Shown here one piece after another: positions 36,728 through 46,687 of a stretch of DNA of 64,000 nucleotides. The notes below the pieces were generated by a model. That model was given only the letters and a program-made list of their open reading frames with translations. It was not told the DNA's origin and made no database searches. The stretch lies in contig NZ_BCWN01000001.1 of the NCBI RefSeq assembly GCF_001592225.1, positions 62,001 through 126,000 of the forward strand, written 5' to 3'. The position numbers were made by a program, and so were the translations under genes. The first letter of the stretch is position 1. Each line of letters opens with the position of its first letter. This DNA is from Castellaniella caeni NBRC 101664 (GTDB lineage: Bacteria; Pseudomonadota; Gammaproteobacteria; Burkholderiales; Burkholderiaceae_B).

Positions 36728-37635
36728 CCGGCGGCCCCCCGGTGCGAAGACAGCACGATGCCGCCGATGATGAGCATGAACGCGAGGGCGTGATAGAAGT
36801 GCGGGCTCTCGCCCAGCAGACCCAACGACAGCAAGGCCGCAATCAGGGGGGTGAGGTTGTTGAAGAACCCAGCCAGCGTAGGCCCCACCCGCTGCACCCC
36901 CACCCCCCAGCAGCGAAAGGCGATCACGGCGGGCCCCACCGCGACGAACACCACCGTCAGCGCCAGGGGCCAACCCCACTGGATGGTCTGGCCGCCCAGC
37001 CCCCATTCGGCGGCGGCGAACAGGCCTGACCAGGCCGCGCCGTAGAGCACCTGTCCCAGGAGAAACCCGGCCCAGTGCGCGCGCACCGGCGCATCGGCCG
37101 GCACGCGGGTCAGCTGCCAGCTGTAGAACGCCCAGATGATCGTGGCCAGCACCATCAGCAGGTCGCCCACCACGAAACGCAAGGCCCACAGCTGCGCCCA
37201 TTCGCCATGCGACAACACGACGGCCACCCCGGCCAGCGACAGCACGGCGCCCAGCACCTGCGCGGCGCGAATCGCCACCCCATGAAAGGCGCGCCCGATG
37301 ATCAGCATCCAGACTGGCATGCTGGCGGCTACCAGCGTGACGTTGACCGGCGTGGACGTATGCAACGCCAGGTATTGCAGGGAGTTGTACAGGCCCACGC
37401 CCAGCAAACCCAGCAAGGCGTAGCGCGGCCATTGGCGCCAGATGGCGCTGTCGCGCCGCAGGGCATGATACCCCAGGGGCAGCAATAGCAGCAGGGCCAG
37501 CGCCCAGCGCAGGAAATTGAGGGTCAGGGGGGGCACCAGGTGCACCACGGCGCGCCCCACCACCGCATTGCCGGCCCACATCAGAGGCGGCACGAGCAGC
37601 AGCGTGACCGTACCGGGCGTCAGTCTTTCATTCAT
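36724..37635 (-). CDS. EamA-family (DMT) transporter
   Basis: 303 residues from MNERLTPGTVTLLLVP, ten predicted membrane segments, two EamA repeats (GNAVVGRAVVHLVPPLTLNF in the first). It is the upstream partner of the second transporter by ATGA overlap. Two adjacent EamA genes may encode a heterodimer or two separate exporters. The promoter should lie in the 352-base gap shared with infA. Confidence 0.86.
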   Translation of the reverse strand: MNERLTPGTVTLLLVPPLMWAGNAVVGRAVVHLVPPLTLNFLRWALALLLLLPLGYHALRRDSAIWRQWPRYALLGLLGVGLYNSLQYLALHTSTPVNVTLVAASMPVWMLIIGRAFHGVAIRAAQVLGAVLSLAGVAVVLSHGEWAQLWALRFVVGDLLMVLATIIWAFYSWQLTRVPADAPVRAHWAGFLLGQVLYGAAWSGLFAAAEWGLGGQTIQWGWPLALTVVFVAVGPAVIAFRCWGVGVQRVGPTLAGFFNNLTPLIAALLSLGLLGESPHFYHALAFMLIIGGIVLSSHRGAAG

Positions 37636-37987
37636 CGGGATATCGACCGGGCAAGCGCTATACAAGCCTGGATTCTAACCGCAGCATTGCCCCCGCCGAT
37701 GCGGACACGCGACGCCATGCGGGCGAAAATCCCCGAACGTTCATCGAACCGCCAATAATTCTTGACATAATACTGCTTCAAGCCTTAAGATAAGCCATTG
37801 CATCATCAGCGGTTTTCAGTCTTGCCGGGCCTCCCGGCTGTCTTGTCAGGCTCCGCGCCTGCTGCCTCTTGGGGGCCATCGCCGCCCCCGCCTGGTTTCT
37901 GATCGCCTCTCAAGCCCGCCCCAGACCGGCACACCGGCCCGGCAGGCGTATGCCCGCTGATGCCACATTCTCACAGGAGCACACCCT
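37636..37987. other. 352-base intergenic region, infA leader
   Basis: The region between the divergent EamA and infA genes. It holds the promoter at 37763-37792. After it come about 190 GC-rich bases with several short inverted repeats (for example GCCGGGCCTCCCGGC at 37827-37841), then ACAGGAG at the infA ribosome site. I find no gene in it. The long structured leader suggests post-transcriptional control. Confidence 0.5.
37763..37792 (+). promoter_or_regulatory. Candidate infA promoter
   Basis: TTGACA (37763-37768), an 18-base spacer and TAAGAT (37787-37792). The -35 is perfect. The start would be near 37800, giving an untranslated leader of roughly 190 bases. Confidence 0.55.
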
Positions 37988-38251
37988 ATGGCCAAAGAAG
38001 AACTACTCGAAATGCACGGTTCCGTCACCGAAGTCCTGCCCGACTCCCGCTTCCGTGTGACGCTGGACAACGGCCACCCCGTCATCGCCTACACCGGCGG
38101 CAAGATGCGCAAGCACCACATCCGCATCCTGGCGGGTGATCAGGTCACACTCGAAATGTCGCCCTACGACCTCAGCAAGGGCCGCATCACGTTCCGTCAC
38201 CTCAACCGCGCCCCTGGCAGCGGCCCCGCCCCGGCGCGTCGCCGTCACTGA
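37988..38251 (+). CDS. infA: Translation initiation factor IF-1
   Basis: 87 residues. The S1/OB domain is complete ([20 protein letters not shown], then [16 protein letters not shown]), which blocks the 30S A site and helps IF-2/IF-3. IF-1 is normally 72 residues; here about 15 extra residues ([15 protein letters not shown]) form a basic tail. Burkholderiales often carry a second infA away from the ribosomal protein cluster, and the lack of ribosomal neighbours suggests this is that copy. Expression from a long leader may be temperature-linked; that is inference. Confidence 0.93.
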   Translation: MAKEELLEMHGSVTEVLPDSRFRVTLDNGHPVIAYTGGKMRKHHIRILAGDQVTLEMSPYDLSKGRITFRHLNRAPGSGPAPARRRH

Positions 38252-38327
38252 TCTCTCGGCCGCCAGGGCCTTCTCCCAGAAAGCCCGCCGCCAGTGCCAT
38301 TCACCGCTCGGCCTCCGGGCATCGGCC

Positions 38328-39143
38328 TCAGTGGCAGTCCGGCACCGACTGATCCAGATACACCTCAAACGCAATATCGCGCGCCTGCTGGGCAGCCAGC
38401 AGCTGCAGGCGCATGGCCGCCGTGGCCTGGCGCAGCGCGTCGCGCACGGCGGGCGCCGCGTCCGCCCGCGACAGGCGCTCCAAGACTTGCTTGCGATACG
38501 GCTGCAGTTGCGCGGAAAACTTGCGCCACTCGGGGTATTTCAGCAGCTGGCGCAAAAACCCTTCATCTTGCACCGCGGCATCGCACGCCCCGGTACGCAA
38601 GGCCAGCAAGGCATCCGTCGCCGACGGGTACACTTGTTCGAGCGCGGCAAAACGCGCCGCCAACTCGCCCACATAGCGCCCATCCGCGCTCAGACACACC
38701 GTCCTGCCCGCCAGTGCCGACCAGTCGTGAATGTCGGTATCGCTGCGCAAGATGGCCATGGGACTGACCGAAACGTCCAGGCGCTTGCGATGGATGGCCG
38801 CCGACACGGACGAATCAAGCGGCACGACGCCAATCCAGGCGTCCAGCTGCCCATCGGCCAATTGCTCGACTGCCCGCTCGTAGGGCACGGCCTGCACCGA
38901 GGCGCTGCCCTCGGCGGCCTGCGCGGCCAGCACCTCAAGACGCAGCGGCGTGCGCGGCTTGGCGCCCGGCGCAGGCGCGGACGGCACATCGGCCACCCCC
39001 AGCGTCCAGCCGTCGGCCCGCGCCACGCTCGCACCCTGGGCCGGCCAGGCACAGACGAGCATCAGGCACAGGCCCGCCCCCGAAAAACGCATCCATCTCG
39101 CGCGCCAAAACGGCCGATGGGCACGGCTTGTTGCATCAGACAT
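38328..39143 (-). CDS. Periplasmic family-3-type solute-binding protein
   Basis: 271 residues. The start MSDATSRAHRP overlaps the permease stop by eight bases. A membrane segment (MRFSGAGLCLMLVCAWPAQGA) about 20 residues in is a signal peptide ending near AQGA. The mature part has the two-lobe binding-protein pattern (AVEQLADGQLDAWIGVVPL, LRSDTDIHDWSALAGRTVCL, LALRTGACDAAVQDEGFL). It is the last gene of the transporter operon, which already has a normal binding protein, so a second periplasmic component is unusual. Ligand unknown. Confidence 0.7.
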   Translation of the reverse strand: MSDATSRAHRPFWRARWMRFSGAGLCLMLVCAWPAQGASVARADGWTLGVADVPSAPAPGAKPRTPLRLEVLAAQAAEGSASVQAVPYERAVEQLADGQLDAWIGVVPLDSSVSAAIHRKRLDVSVSPMAILRSDTDIHDWSALAGRTVCLSADGRYVGELAARFAALEQVYPSATDALLALRTGACDAAVQDEGFLRQLLKYPEWRKFSAQLQPYRKQVLERLSRADAAPAVRDALRQATAAMRLQLLAAQQARDIAFEVYLDQSVPDCH

Positions 39144-39909
39144 ATTGGTAGCGCAGCACACGGCGCTTGATGTTTTCGAGTATGACCTGGTCGATCAGCG
39201 TCGCCAGGATGGCAATCGTCAGGATATTGGCCATGACCCCGACCATGTCGGCCGTCTCGCCCGCATAGGCCAGCGAGCGGCCCAGGCCCTGACCAAAGCC
39301 GATCAGCATCTCGGCTGAAATCAGAGCACGCCAGGCATTGCCGAAAGCCAGCTGGGCCCCGGTGATGAGTTCGGGCATGACGGCGGGCAGATACACCCGG
39401 CGCAGCATGTCCCAGGGCCGCGCCCCCATCACGCGCGCCGCCGACACGTGAGTCTGCAACACGCTCTCGGTGGCGTTCATGACCGACAGGGCCGCCGGAA
39501 AGAAGGCCGCCAGCGCGATGACGACGATGATGGGCACGTTGCCAAAGCCCATCAGAATCAGAAACAGCGGCACCCAGGCAATGGACGGAATCGACTGCAG
39601 GATGATGATGGCGGATTTCAGCACTTCGCGAAAGAACAGCAGCAGCCCCCCGGCCAGGCCGAACCCGATGCCGAACAGCAAGGCAAAGCCGTAGCCCACG
39701 CCCAGGCGCCCCATGCTGCCCGCCAGAATGGCGCGAAACTCGCCCGTCTGCAGGTCGTGCCAGACGCGCGCCAGCACACTCGGCACACCCGGCATCAGAA
39801 AATCGGGCAGCGTCCAGGCGGCCAGCTGCCAGACCAGCAGAATTGCGGCAATGGCCACCAGCATGGCCAGCTTGCGCGCCGTGGGTGAAACACGTCTTGT
39901 TTTACTCAT
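39136..39909 (-). CDS. ABC transporter permease, SsuC/TauC type
   Basis: 257 residues from MSKTRRVSP, six membrane segments, and the EAA-type loop (ARVMGARPWDMLRRVYLPAVMP) that contacts the ATPase. The family imports sulfonates, taurine, nitrate or similar small anions; the substrate here is not fixed by sequence. It lies between the binding-protein gene (141 bases upstream) and the extra periplasmic gene (overlap). Confidence 0.9.
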   Translation of the reverse strand: MSKTRRVSPTARKLAMLVAIAAILLVWQLAAWTLPDFLMPGVPSVLARVWHDLQTGEFRAILAGSMGRLGVGYGFALLFGIGFGLAGGLLLFFREVLKSAIIILQSIPSIAWVPLFLILMGFGNVPIIVVIALAAFFPAALSVMNATESVLQTHVSAARVMGARPWDMLRRVYLPAVMPELITGAQLAFGNAWRALISAEMLIGFGQGLGRSLAYAGETADMVGVMANILTIAILATLIDQVILENIKRRVLRYQYV

Positions 39910-40050
39910 GAGCAGCACGAAGGCCGGGGACAAGCCCGGCCACAGAAAGAAGATCAACAGGGGGCGCCATTATGGCATCCGGATCGCCAGCCTGCGTGCC
40001 CGGCGGGGCTGGGTCGCGCCTTGGACGCGCGCCCCGCCCGGACGCCAGGC

Positions 40051-41046
40051 TCACAGCTTGCGCGCCTGCTGCCAGTCGAGATCGACGATCGATTTTACGT
40101 CGTAGGCCTTGCCATCCCGGGTTTTGAGAGCGCCCTGGGCCTGCATGATGTCAGCCACTTCCTGCATGCGGCCCAGGTCGGCGGGCGTCAGCGCCGCGCT
40201 GAAGGTCTGCGTCTTGATGGCCTTGCTGATCACCTGTTCGCGCGGCACGTCACCGTCTTTCAGCGTCTTGAGCGTCGGCTCGGCGATGAAGTAGCTGGCA
40301 ATGAGCTTGGCGGCTTCGTCAGGTTTGTGCTGCAGCAGGTCGATGGCCTTGCGCTGGGCATCGAGCGATTTCCAGACCAGGTCTTTCTTGGTCTTCAAGG
40401 TTTCTCCAGAGGTGATCGTGACCATGCACGGAAACGGCCAGACTTCACCGATTTCGTAGATTTGCTTGACCGGCGCGATCAGCTGCGCGATGCTGGCCTG
40501 CGGTTCAAACAGGAAGGCGGCATCCACCCGCTTGCCCACCAGCGACTGCACCGCCACCTGGGGGCTGACCCCCATGATCTGCACGTCCTGGGGTGTGAGC
40601 TTGGCGTCTTTGAGCACCACGCCGCGCAAGACAGTATCGGCCGTGCTGCCTTCTTTTTGCGAAGCCAGCGTATGCCCTTTGAGATCGGCCACGGTATTGA
40701 TGCCCGCATCATCGCGCACCACCAGGGCATGGTAGCCACGCTGGGCGCCCGCCACCACCTTCAGATCGGCCCCACGCGAAGACCAGGAGGCCGCGTTGGT
40801 AAAGCCCAGCACCCCGGTGTCGAGCTGGCCGCCCACGATGGCCTTGATGAGATCGGTGCCCGACTTGAACTCGACCAGTTGCACATCCAGCCCCTGATCG
40901 GCGTAGAACTTGCCTTCGTAGGCCGTGATGGCCTGGGCGTCGTCCATGACGCGAATGTACCCGACCTTGAAGGGCTCGGCCGCCATGGCCTGGGATGACA
41001 GCGTCAGTGCGGCCAGAACGGGAATCAGAAGACGGGCGAGTTTCAT
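40051..41046 (-). CDS. ABC transporter binding protein, SsuA/TauA type
   Basis: 331 residues. A signal peptide (MKLARLLIPVLAALTLSSQA, cleavage after MAA) precedes an NMT1/THI5-like or SsuA-like domain with VGGQLDTGVLGFTNAA and ASQKEGSTADTVLRG. It overlaps the ATPase gene end by four bases (ATGA). It delivers the substrate to the permease. Taurine/sulfonate-type substrate is an inference from the family. Confidence 0.9.
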   Translation of the reverse strand: MKLARLLIPVLAALTLSSQAMAAEPFKVGYIRVMDDAQAITAYEGKFYADQGLDVQLVEFKSGTDLIKAIVGGQLDTGVLGFTNAASWSSRGADLKVVAGAQRGYHALVVRDDAGINTVADLKGHTLASQKEGSTADTVLRGVVLKDAKLTPQDVQIMGVSPQVAVQSLVGKRVDAAFLFEPQASIAQLIAPVKQIYEIGEVWPFPCMVTITSGETLKTKKDLVWKSLDAQRKAIDLLQHKPDEAAKLIASYFIAEPTLKTLKDGDVPREQVISKAIKTQTFSAALTPADLGRMQEVADIMQAQGALKTRDGKAYDVKSIVDLDWQQARKL

Positions 41047-41819
41047 GCTGCGAGTTCCTCGGGGATGGAAAGAGAAGGTTGGTGGGGTTCGTCCACGATA
41101 CCCAGCAGGTGCAGGATTTCGCGGCGCACGTCGGCGTAATGGGACAGATCGTGGGTCTTGTCTTCGTCACTGAGCTGAAATTCTTTCAGCAGGCGCGAAG
41201 GCCGGGCGCTGAACACCAGGATGCGATCGGCCAGGAACAGCGCCTCGTCCACATCGTGCGTCACCAGCAGCACGGTGGGCCGGGTTTCGCGGATCAGGGT
41301 GCGCAGCGCATCTTGCAGGGTCATGCGGGTGAGCGCGTCCAGGGCGCCGAAGGGCTCGTCCAGCAGCAAGACCTCGGGATGCGTGATGAAGGCGCGCGCC
41401 AGCGCGCAGCGCTGGCGCATGCCGCCGGACACCTGATGCGGGAAATAGTCTTCAAACCCTTTCAGGCGCACCTTGTCGAGCCAGACCAGTGCCTGCTCGC
41501 GCGCCTTGCCGCGGCCGACCTTCTGCAGTTCGAGCGCCATGGAGACGTTTTGCGCCAGGGTCAGCCAGGGGTACAGGGCATTTTCCTGAAACATCAGCAT
41601 GCGGCTTGGGTCGGGGCGCCGAATGAGCTGGCCATCAGCCAACACCTGGCCCGCGCTGGGCTTTTCGAGCCCCGCCGCCATGTGCAGCAGGGTGGATTTG
41701 CCGCAGCCCGAAGGCCCCACCAGGGCGACCAGCTCGCCCGGCGCGATGTTCTTGTCGAAATGATCGACCACTTTGAGATCGCCAAACTGCTTTTCGACCT
41801 GCTGAAAGGAAAGATTCAT
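41043..41819 (-). CDS. ABC transporter ATPase, SsuB/TauB type
   Basis: 258 residues. Walker A GPSGCGKST near residue 36, Q-loop (FQENALYPWLT), signature VSGGMRQRCALARA, Walker B EVLLLDEPFGALD and the H-loop VTHDVDEALFLAD are intact. It is the first gene of the operon ATPase, binding protein, permease, second periplasmic protein. The 240 bases upstream include AT-rich DNA and the hairpin at 41981-41998. Confidence 0.92.
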   Translation of the reverse strand: MNLSFQQVEKQFGDLKVVDHFDKNIAPGELVALVGPSGCGKSTLLHMAAGLEKPSAGQVLADGQLIRRPDPSRMLMFQENALYPWLTLAQNVSMALELQKVGRGKAREQALVWLDKVRLKGFEDYFPHQVSGGMRQRCALARAFITHPEVLLLDEPFGALDALTRMTLQDALRTLIRETRPTVLLVTHDVDEALFLADRILVFSARPSRLLKEFQLSDEDKTHDLSHYADVRREILHLLGIVDEPHQPSLSIPEELAA

Positions 41820-41980
41820 AGTGCTTGCCTGCCTCTGGGAGGCGTTGGAGTGCCGGGCGCGTCACCGGCCCGACACGGCTCATACGGTATGACTGACACT
41901 GTACCGAGCGCACTTAATGCTTAACAACGATAATTTTATGATTTCTTTATAACCAGTAGAAATAAATACCCAACCCACAT

Positions 41981-41998
41981 CCGCGCCTTCGGGCGCGG
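41981..41998. terminator. UUCG-loop hairpin in intergenic region
   Basis: CCGCGCC-TTCG-GGCGCGG, a very stable tetraloop hairpin with no T run, between two divergent genes. It may be part of the hemerythrin-gene leader rather than a terminator. Confidence 0.3.
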
Positions 41999-42059
41999 CG
42001 ACCGCATGGCGGCGCGCGACTGGCTACTATGGAGGCTCCGGCGCTTCCGGCGCCCAGCG

Positions 42060-42629
42060 ATGCCCCGACAGACCATGCCCGATTCCGCCGCCCCCGCCCC
42101 CATCGAAACCCTGCTTCAAGCGCACGCGCGCACCCGCGCACTGCTGCGCACACTGGCCGCCTGGGCCGCGCAAGCTCCGGCCGATCCCGCCCCGCCGATG
42201 CGGCGGCGCGACGAACTGATCGCCTGGTTCGACGGCCCGGCCCCTGCCCAGCACCACCTGCTGGACGACGTCCTGTTTCCAGCCTTCATCGAATCCATGG
42301 CCGGATCGGACGCCGTCTGTCTCAAGGGGATGACCCAGGGCCTGAGCGCCCAGGGTGCCCGTCTGCAGCACCGCTGGCACGGCACCATCCGCGCGCAGCT
42401 GATGGCCGCGGCCCCCATGCGCGACACCATCGTCGCCTGGGCCGAAGACTATGTCGATTACCTGCAACGCGCCGACGAAGAACTGCTGCCCATGGCCGAG
42501 CGCCTGCTGGACGACGACGCCATGGCCCGGCTGCGCGAAGCGTGCGCGGCCCTGCCCCCCTGGATCGGGGGGCGCGACGATACAGGCAACGGCGCAACGG
42601 GCGCGGACACAGACAGTCGGCAGCCATGA
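42060..42629 (+). CDS. Hemerythrin-like (HHE) protein
   Basis: 189 residues from the ATG at 42060; ATGs at 42006 and 42075 are alternatives and none has a good ribosome site. Probable metal ligands are the His of LLQAHARTRALL, QHHLLDDVLFPAF (His-His and Asp), the His of RWHGT and Glu/Asp of RADEELLPMAERLLDDD. This is the four-helix hemerythrin fold that binds a di-iron centre and O2 or NO. It converges on the TehA-type gene. A role in oxygen or NO sensing is only the family expectation. Confidence 0.8.
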   Translation: MPRQTMPDSAAPAPIETLLQAHARTRALLRTLAAWAAQAPADPAPPMRRRDELIAWFDGPAPAQHHLLDDVLFPAFIESMAGSDAVCLKGMTQGLSAQGARLQHRWHGTIRAQLMAAAPMRDTIVAWAEDYVDYLQRADEELLPMAERLLDDDAMARLREACAALPPWIGGRDDTGNGATGADTDSRQP

Positions 42630-42657
42630 GCGGCGGTCAAGCCGCAACCCCGCGCGT

Positions 42658-43794
42658 TCAGACGGACGCCGTCCCCCGCAATCCGCGCACCGAAGCGCGC
42701 ACCAGCCCGATGAACGTCACCAACCAGGCTAGCAGGGCGGCATACAGAAAGACCCTGGGAATACCGGCCAGGAAGCTGAAGTCCATCGCACGATCCATCT
42801 GCCAGGTGCACGCCGCATACATCCCCAGGGGAAACACCATGCCCCAGTACAACGGATCGTAACGAAACGGATAGCGCTGAAAGATGTGGCGCCAGACACC
42901 CAGCAACAGCAGCATTGGAATCCACCACGTTCCCGTGGCCCAGTAGAACACCGTGAACCCCTTGAGAAAAGGCAGCAGGGAAACCAGATACGGCGCCTGC
43001 GGAGCATTGAGAATCAGCAAGGATCCGGCCAAGGTGGAAATCGCCATCGCGCCCATGTTGATCCAGTATGGCGGCAGCAAGTCGGCGGGCGAGAAGTGGA
43101 AAAATGCATAGCGGTAGAAGATGAGCGACATCATCCAGATGTACAGCATGCCCCCCCACAGCCACATCGACAGGGCAAAGAAGTTCAGTTCAAGCCGCAA
43201 GGGCTGGCCGATGCGTGGGGCCAGCAGGGCACTGGACACCGCCAGGGACTGGGTGGCCACCACGGCCAGCAGCCAGCCCCCGCTGATCCCCTTGTCGAGT
43301 GGCGGCTTGTGCGATTTGACGGTAAAGGCGGCAAAGATCGTATAGGTGAGCATCAGCCATAGAACGACCGCCCCGCCCCACAAGAAAACGCCGACATGAA
43401 GCTGGTGCACCTGCACCATGAACTGGCTGGACAGAATGCCGGTGGCGGCCACGGCGGTAAAGTAGCCCGGCCCGGCCGAATGACTGACCATGTCACCAAA
43501 AAAACGGCGCGGAAAGCGCACCGCGCGCGCCGCGTACAACACGCACAAGACGCCATACTGCACGACGTTGAGCACCAGCAGCAGCCGGGACAGCAAGCTG
43601 TAGCCCATCATGTCGGCCCCCAGCGAGACAATGCCGGTTGCCATGACCAGGCCGAAATAGGCCGGCGACAGGTTTTCCAGTCCGCCAGCCAAGCGCGCGC
43701 GCAAAGAAGTCATTGCCAAAGGCGGGGCCGCTGGCAAGGATTCCCGGCTGATAGGCGCGGGCAAGCCTTCCGGCTGCGAATGATCTGGCACCAT
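42658..43794 (-). CDS. TehA/SLAC1-type (TDT) membrane transporter
   Basis: 378 residues from [12 protein letters not shown], with GGGAG-like GGGAGAAC ahead of the ATG; a TTG four codons upstream has worse context. About ten membrane helices ([35 protein letters not shown]). TDT proteins are tellurite-resistance/C4-dicarboxylate transporters or SLAC1-like anion channels. Substrate is not clear. It converges on the hemerythrin-like gene and diverges from prfB. Confidence 0.88.
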   Translation of the reverse strand: MVPDHSQPEGLPAPISRESLPAAPPLAMTSLRARLAGGLENLSPAYFGLVMATGIVSLGADMMGYSLLSRLLLVLNVVQYGVLCVLYAARAVRFPRRFFGDMVSHSAGPGYFTAVAATGILSSQFMVQVHQLHVGVFLWGGAVVLWLMLTYTIFAAFTVKSHKPPLDKGISGGWLLAVVATQSLAVSSALLAPRIGQPLRLELNFFALSMWLWGGMLYIWMMSLIFYRYAFFHFSPADLLPPYWINMGAMAISTLAGSLLILNAPQAPYLVSLLPFLKGFTVFYWATGTWWIPMLLLLGVWRHIFQRYPFRYDPLYWGMVFPLGMYAACTWQMDRAMDFSFLAGIPRVFLYAALLAWLVTFIGLVRASVRGLRGTASV

Positions 43795-43915
43795 GTGTTC
43801 TCCCAACTGCCAATTCTGTTGACGCGTTAAAATATCAGGTTTATCGCTGCGGCGTCATACAGCTTGCCTCCAAAGGCAGGCCTGCCACCTGCCGCACACA
43901 TCACACGGAAACACT

Positions 43916-45020
43916 ATGGAAGCCGAACGCCAGAACCAGATCAGCAGTCACATCGAGGACTACCTCGACCGTCAGGCGACCCTACGGAGGTATCTTTGAC
44001 TACGATGCCAAGGCCGAACGCCTGCTCGTCGTCAATGCCGAACTCGAAAGCCCCGACGTCTGGAACAATCCACAGCACGCACAAGAACTAGGGCGCGAGA
44101 AAAAGTCCCTGGAAATCGTCGTCCACACCCTCAGTGAACTCGAACGCGGCTTGCTGGACGCGCGCGACCTCTTCGAACTCGCCAGCGAAGATGACGACGA
44201 CGCCACGCTCGTGGCCATCGAACACGACTGCGCCGCCTTGGGCGAACGTCTCGAAGCACTTGAATTCCGCCGCATGTTCAACAATCCGGCCGATCCGCTC
44301 AACTGCTTCGTCGACATCCAGGCGGGCGCGGGCGGCACCGAGGCACAAGACTGGGCCTCGATGCTGCTGCGCCAGTACCTGCACTACGGCGAGCGCAAAG
44401 ATTTCAAGACCGAAGTCCTCGAAGAATCCGAAGGCGAAGTCGCCGGCATCAAGTCGGCCACCATCAAATTCGAGGGTGAATACGCCTACGGCCTGCTGCG
44501 CACCGAAACCGGCGTGCACCGCCTGGTGCGCAAAAGCCCCTTCGATTCCTCCAACGGGCGCCACACCTCGTTTGCCAGCGTCTTCGTCTACCCGGAAATC
44601 GACGACTCCTTCGAGATCGACATCAACCCGGCGGATCTGCGCATCGACACCTACCGGGCCAGCGGCGCCGGCGGCCAGCACATCAACAAGACCGATTCCG
44701 CCGTGCGCATCACGCACAACCCCACCGGCATCGTCGTGCAGTGCCAGAACGACCGCTCGCAGCACCGCAACCGCGCCGAAGCCATGCAGATGCTCAAATC
44801 GCGCCTGTACGAGCTCGAAATGCGCAATCGTATGGCTGAACAGCAGAAGCTCGAAGACTCCAAGAGCGACGTGGGCTGGGGGCACCAGATCCGCTCCTAC
44901 GTGCTGGATCAAAGCCGCATCAAAGATCTGCGCACGGGCGTCGAAATCTCCAACACGCAAAAGGTGCTGGACGGCGACCTCGACCCCTTCATCACGGCAA
45001 GCCTGAAGCAAGGGGTGTAA
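43916..45020 (+). CDS. prfB: Peptide chain release factor 2 with programmed +1 frameshift
   Basis: Two parts joined by a +1 shift: 27 codons from ATG 43916 to CTT, an in-frame TGA at 43997, then the second frame from 43998 to 45020, for 367 residues as usual. It recognises UGA and UAA. The SPF tripeptide (KSPFDSSNG) and the GGQ loop ([15 protein letters not shown]) are present. The shift lets RF2 regulate its own synthesis: when RF2 is scarce the ribosome pauses at UGA and slips. Reading it as a broken gene would be wrong. lysS follows 89 bases downstream. Confidence 0.97.
43985..44000 (+). promoter_or_regulatory. prfB programmed frameshift site
   Basis: CGGAGG acts as an internal Shine-Dalgarno three bases before TATCTTTGAC: CTT then TGA with C at the +4 position, the well-known RF2 slip site. 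It is nearly identical to the classic E. coli arrangement. Confidence 0.95.
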
Positions 45021-45109
45021 GCCCCCCGCCTCGCCCGCTTCCAGACACGGGGCTTGCGCCTGCAGGCCCCGGCGTCCACCCTCTTTCACGAACTGACCGA
45101 TATCCCACC

Positions 45110-46627
45110 ATGACCTCGCAGACCGACCCCCAAGCCCCGGACGAAAACCGCCTGATCGCAGAGCGCCGCGCCAAACTGGCGGCCCTGCGCGAGGCGGGCC
45201 CGGCCTACCCCAACGACTTCCGCCCGGACAGCCACGCCGCCACCTTGCACGAAGACTGCGACGCGCTCGACGCCGAAACACTCGAAACGCAAGCGCGGCG
45301 GGCCCGGGTGGCGGGCCGCATGATGCTCAAGCGCGTCATGGGCAAGGCCAGCTTCGCCACACTGCAAGACACTTCGGGCCGCCTGCAGCTCTATCTGGAT
45401 CGCAGCGTGCTGGGCGACGACACCTACGCCGCCTTCAAATCGTGGGATATCGGCGACATCGTCGGCGCCGAAGGGGTTGTCTTCAAGACGCACAAGGGCG
45501 AGCTGTCCCTGCGGGTCGAGTCGCTGCGCCTGCTGTCCAAGTCGCTGCGCCCCTTGCCCGACAAATTCCACGGGGTGGCCGACCAAGAACTGCGCTACCG
45601 CCAGCGCTACGTCGATCTCATCATGACCGAAGAGACGCGCCGCACGTTCCTGGCGCGCAGCGGCATCGTCACGGCCATCCGCCAGATCATGTCCAAGGCC
45701 GATTTTCTCGAAGTGGAAACGCCCATGCTGCACCCGATCCCGGGCGGCGCGGCGGCCAAGCCCTTCATCACGCACCACAACGCGCTCGACATGGACATGT
45801 ACCTGCGCATCGCCCCCGAACTGTACCTCAAGCGACTGATCGTGGGCGGTTTCGAACGCGTGTTCGAGATCAACCGCAACTTCCGCAACGAAGGCGTCAG
45901 CCCGCGCCACAACCCCGAATTCACCATGATGGAGTTCTATGCCGCGTACACCGACTACCGCTGGCTGATGGACTACACCGAAGCGCTCATCCGCGAGACG
46001 GCCCTGCGCGTGTGCGGCACCACCGAACTCAGCTATCAGGGCCAGCCGCTCGAACTGGGCCGCGCCTTCGACCGCCTGACCATCACCGAGGCCATCCTCA
46101 AGCACGCGCCGCACTACACGGCGGCCCAGCTGGAAGACATCGATTATCTGCGCGGTGAACTGCGCCGCCTGGGCGCCGACATCGATGGCCCCGCGCTCGC
46201 CCACGCCGGGCTGGGCGCCTTGCAGCTGGCCCTGTTTGAAGAAACAGCCGAAACCAAGCTGTGGCACCCCACCTTCATCATCGACTACCCGGTCGAAGTC
46301 TCACCCCTGGCGCGTGCGTCGGACACCCAGGCGGGCATCACCGAGCGCTTCGAGCTGTTTGCCTGCGGGCGCGAAATCGCCAATGGTTTTTCCGAGCTGA
46401 ATGACCCCGAAGACCAGGCCGCGCGCTTCCAGGCCCAGGTGGCCGCCAAAGACGCGGGCGATGAAGAAGCCATGTACTACGACGCCGACTACGTGCGTGC
46501 GCTGGAATACGGCATGCCCCCGACGGGCGGCTGCGGCATCGGCATTGACCGCCTGGTGATGATGCTGACCGACAGCCCGAACATCCGCGACGTGATTCTG
46601 TTTCCGCACCTGCGCCGCGAAGACTGA
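45110..46627 (+). CDS. lysS: Lysyl-tRNA synthetase, class II
   Basis: 505 residues. The N-terminal OB-fold anticodon domain (about 60-170) precedes the class II catalytic core with motif 1 ([16 protein letters not shown]), motif 2 ([20 protein letters not shown]) and motif 3 ([15 protein letters not shown]). It charges tRNA-Lys. Order prfB-lysS is conserved in many proteobacteria, giving co-expression of two translation factors. It ends in convergent orientation to iscA with a hairpin between. Confidence 0.97.
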   Translation: MTSQTDPQAPDENRLIAERRAKLAALREAGPAYPNDFRPDSHAATLHEDCDALDAETLETQARRARVAGRMMLKRVMGKASFATLQDTSGRLQLYLDRSVLGDDTYAAFKSWDIGDIVGAEGVVFKTHKGELSLRVESLRLLSKSLRPLPDKFHGVADQELRYRQRYVDLIMTEETRRTFLARSGIVTAIRQIMSKADFLEVETPMLHPIPGGAAAKPFITHHNALDMDMYLRIAPELYLKRLIVGGFERVFEINRNFRNEGVSPRHNPEFTMMEFYAAYTDYRWLMDYTEALIRETALRVCGTTELSYQGQPLELGRAFDRLTITEAILKHAPHYTAAQLEDIDYLRGELRRLGADIDGPALAHAGLGALQLALFEETAETKLWHPTFIIDYPVEVSPLARASDTQAGITERFELFACGREIANGFSELNDPEDQAARFQAQVAAKDAGDEEAMYYDADYVRALEYGMPPTGGCGIGIDRLVMMLTDSPNIRDVILFPHLRRED

Positions 46628-46650
46628 GCGCGACACGCGCCCAGGAAGGC

Positions 46651-46671
46651 GGGCCGACAGCGCGTCGGCCC
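46651..46671. terminator. Hairpin between lysS and iscA
   Basis: GGGCCGAC-AGCGC-GTCGGCCC, an 8-bp perfect stem in the 60-base convergent gap. It lacks a T run and could serve both directions. Confidence 0.55.
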
Positions 46672-46687
46672 GACAGGCCCGCTTGGC

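Noticed and set aside
41981-41998. Riboswitch in the leader of the hemerythrin or transporter gene
   Set aside because: Only a single UUCG hairpin is visible; no conserved aptamer pattern.
43916-44000. prfB taken as a frameshifted pseudogene
   Set aside because: The in-frame TGA lies in the canonical RF2 slip site with an internal Shine-Dalgarno; the joined product has normal length and motifs.
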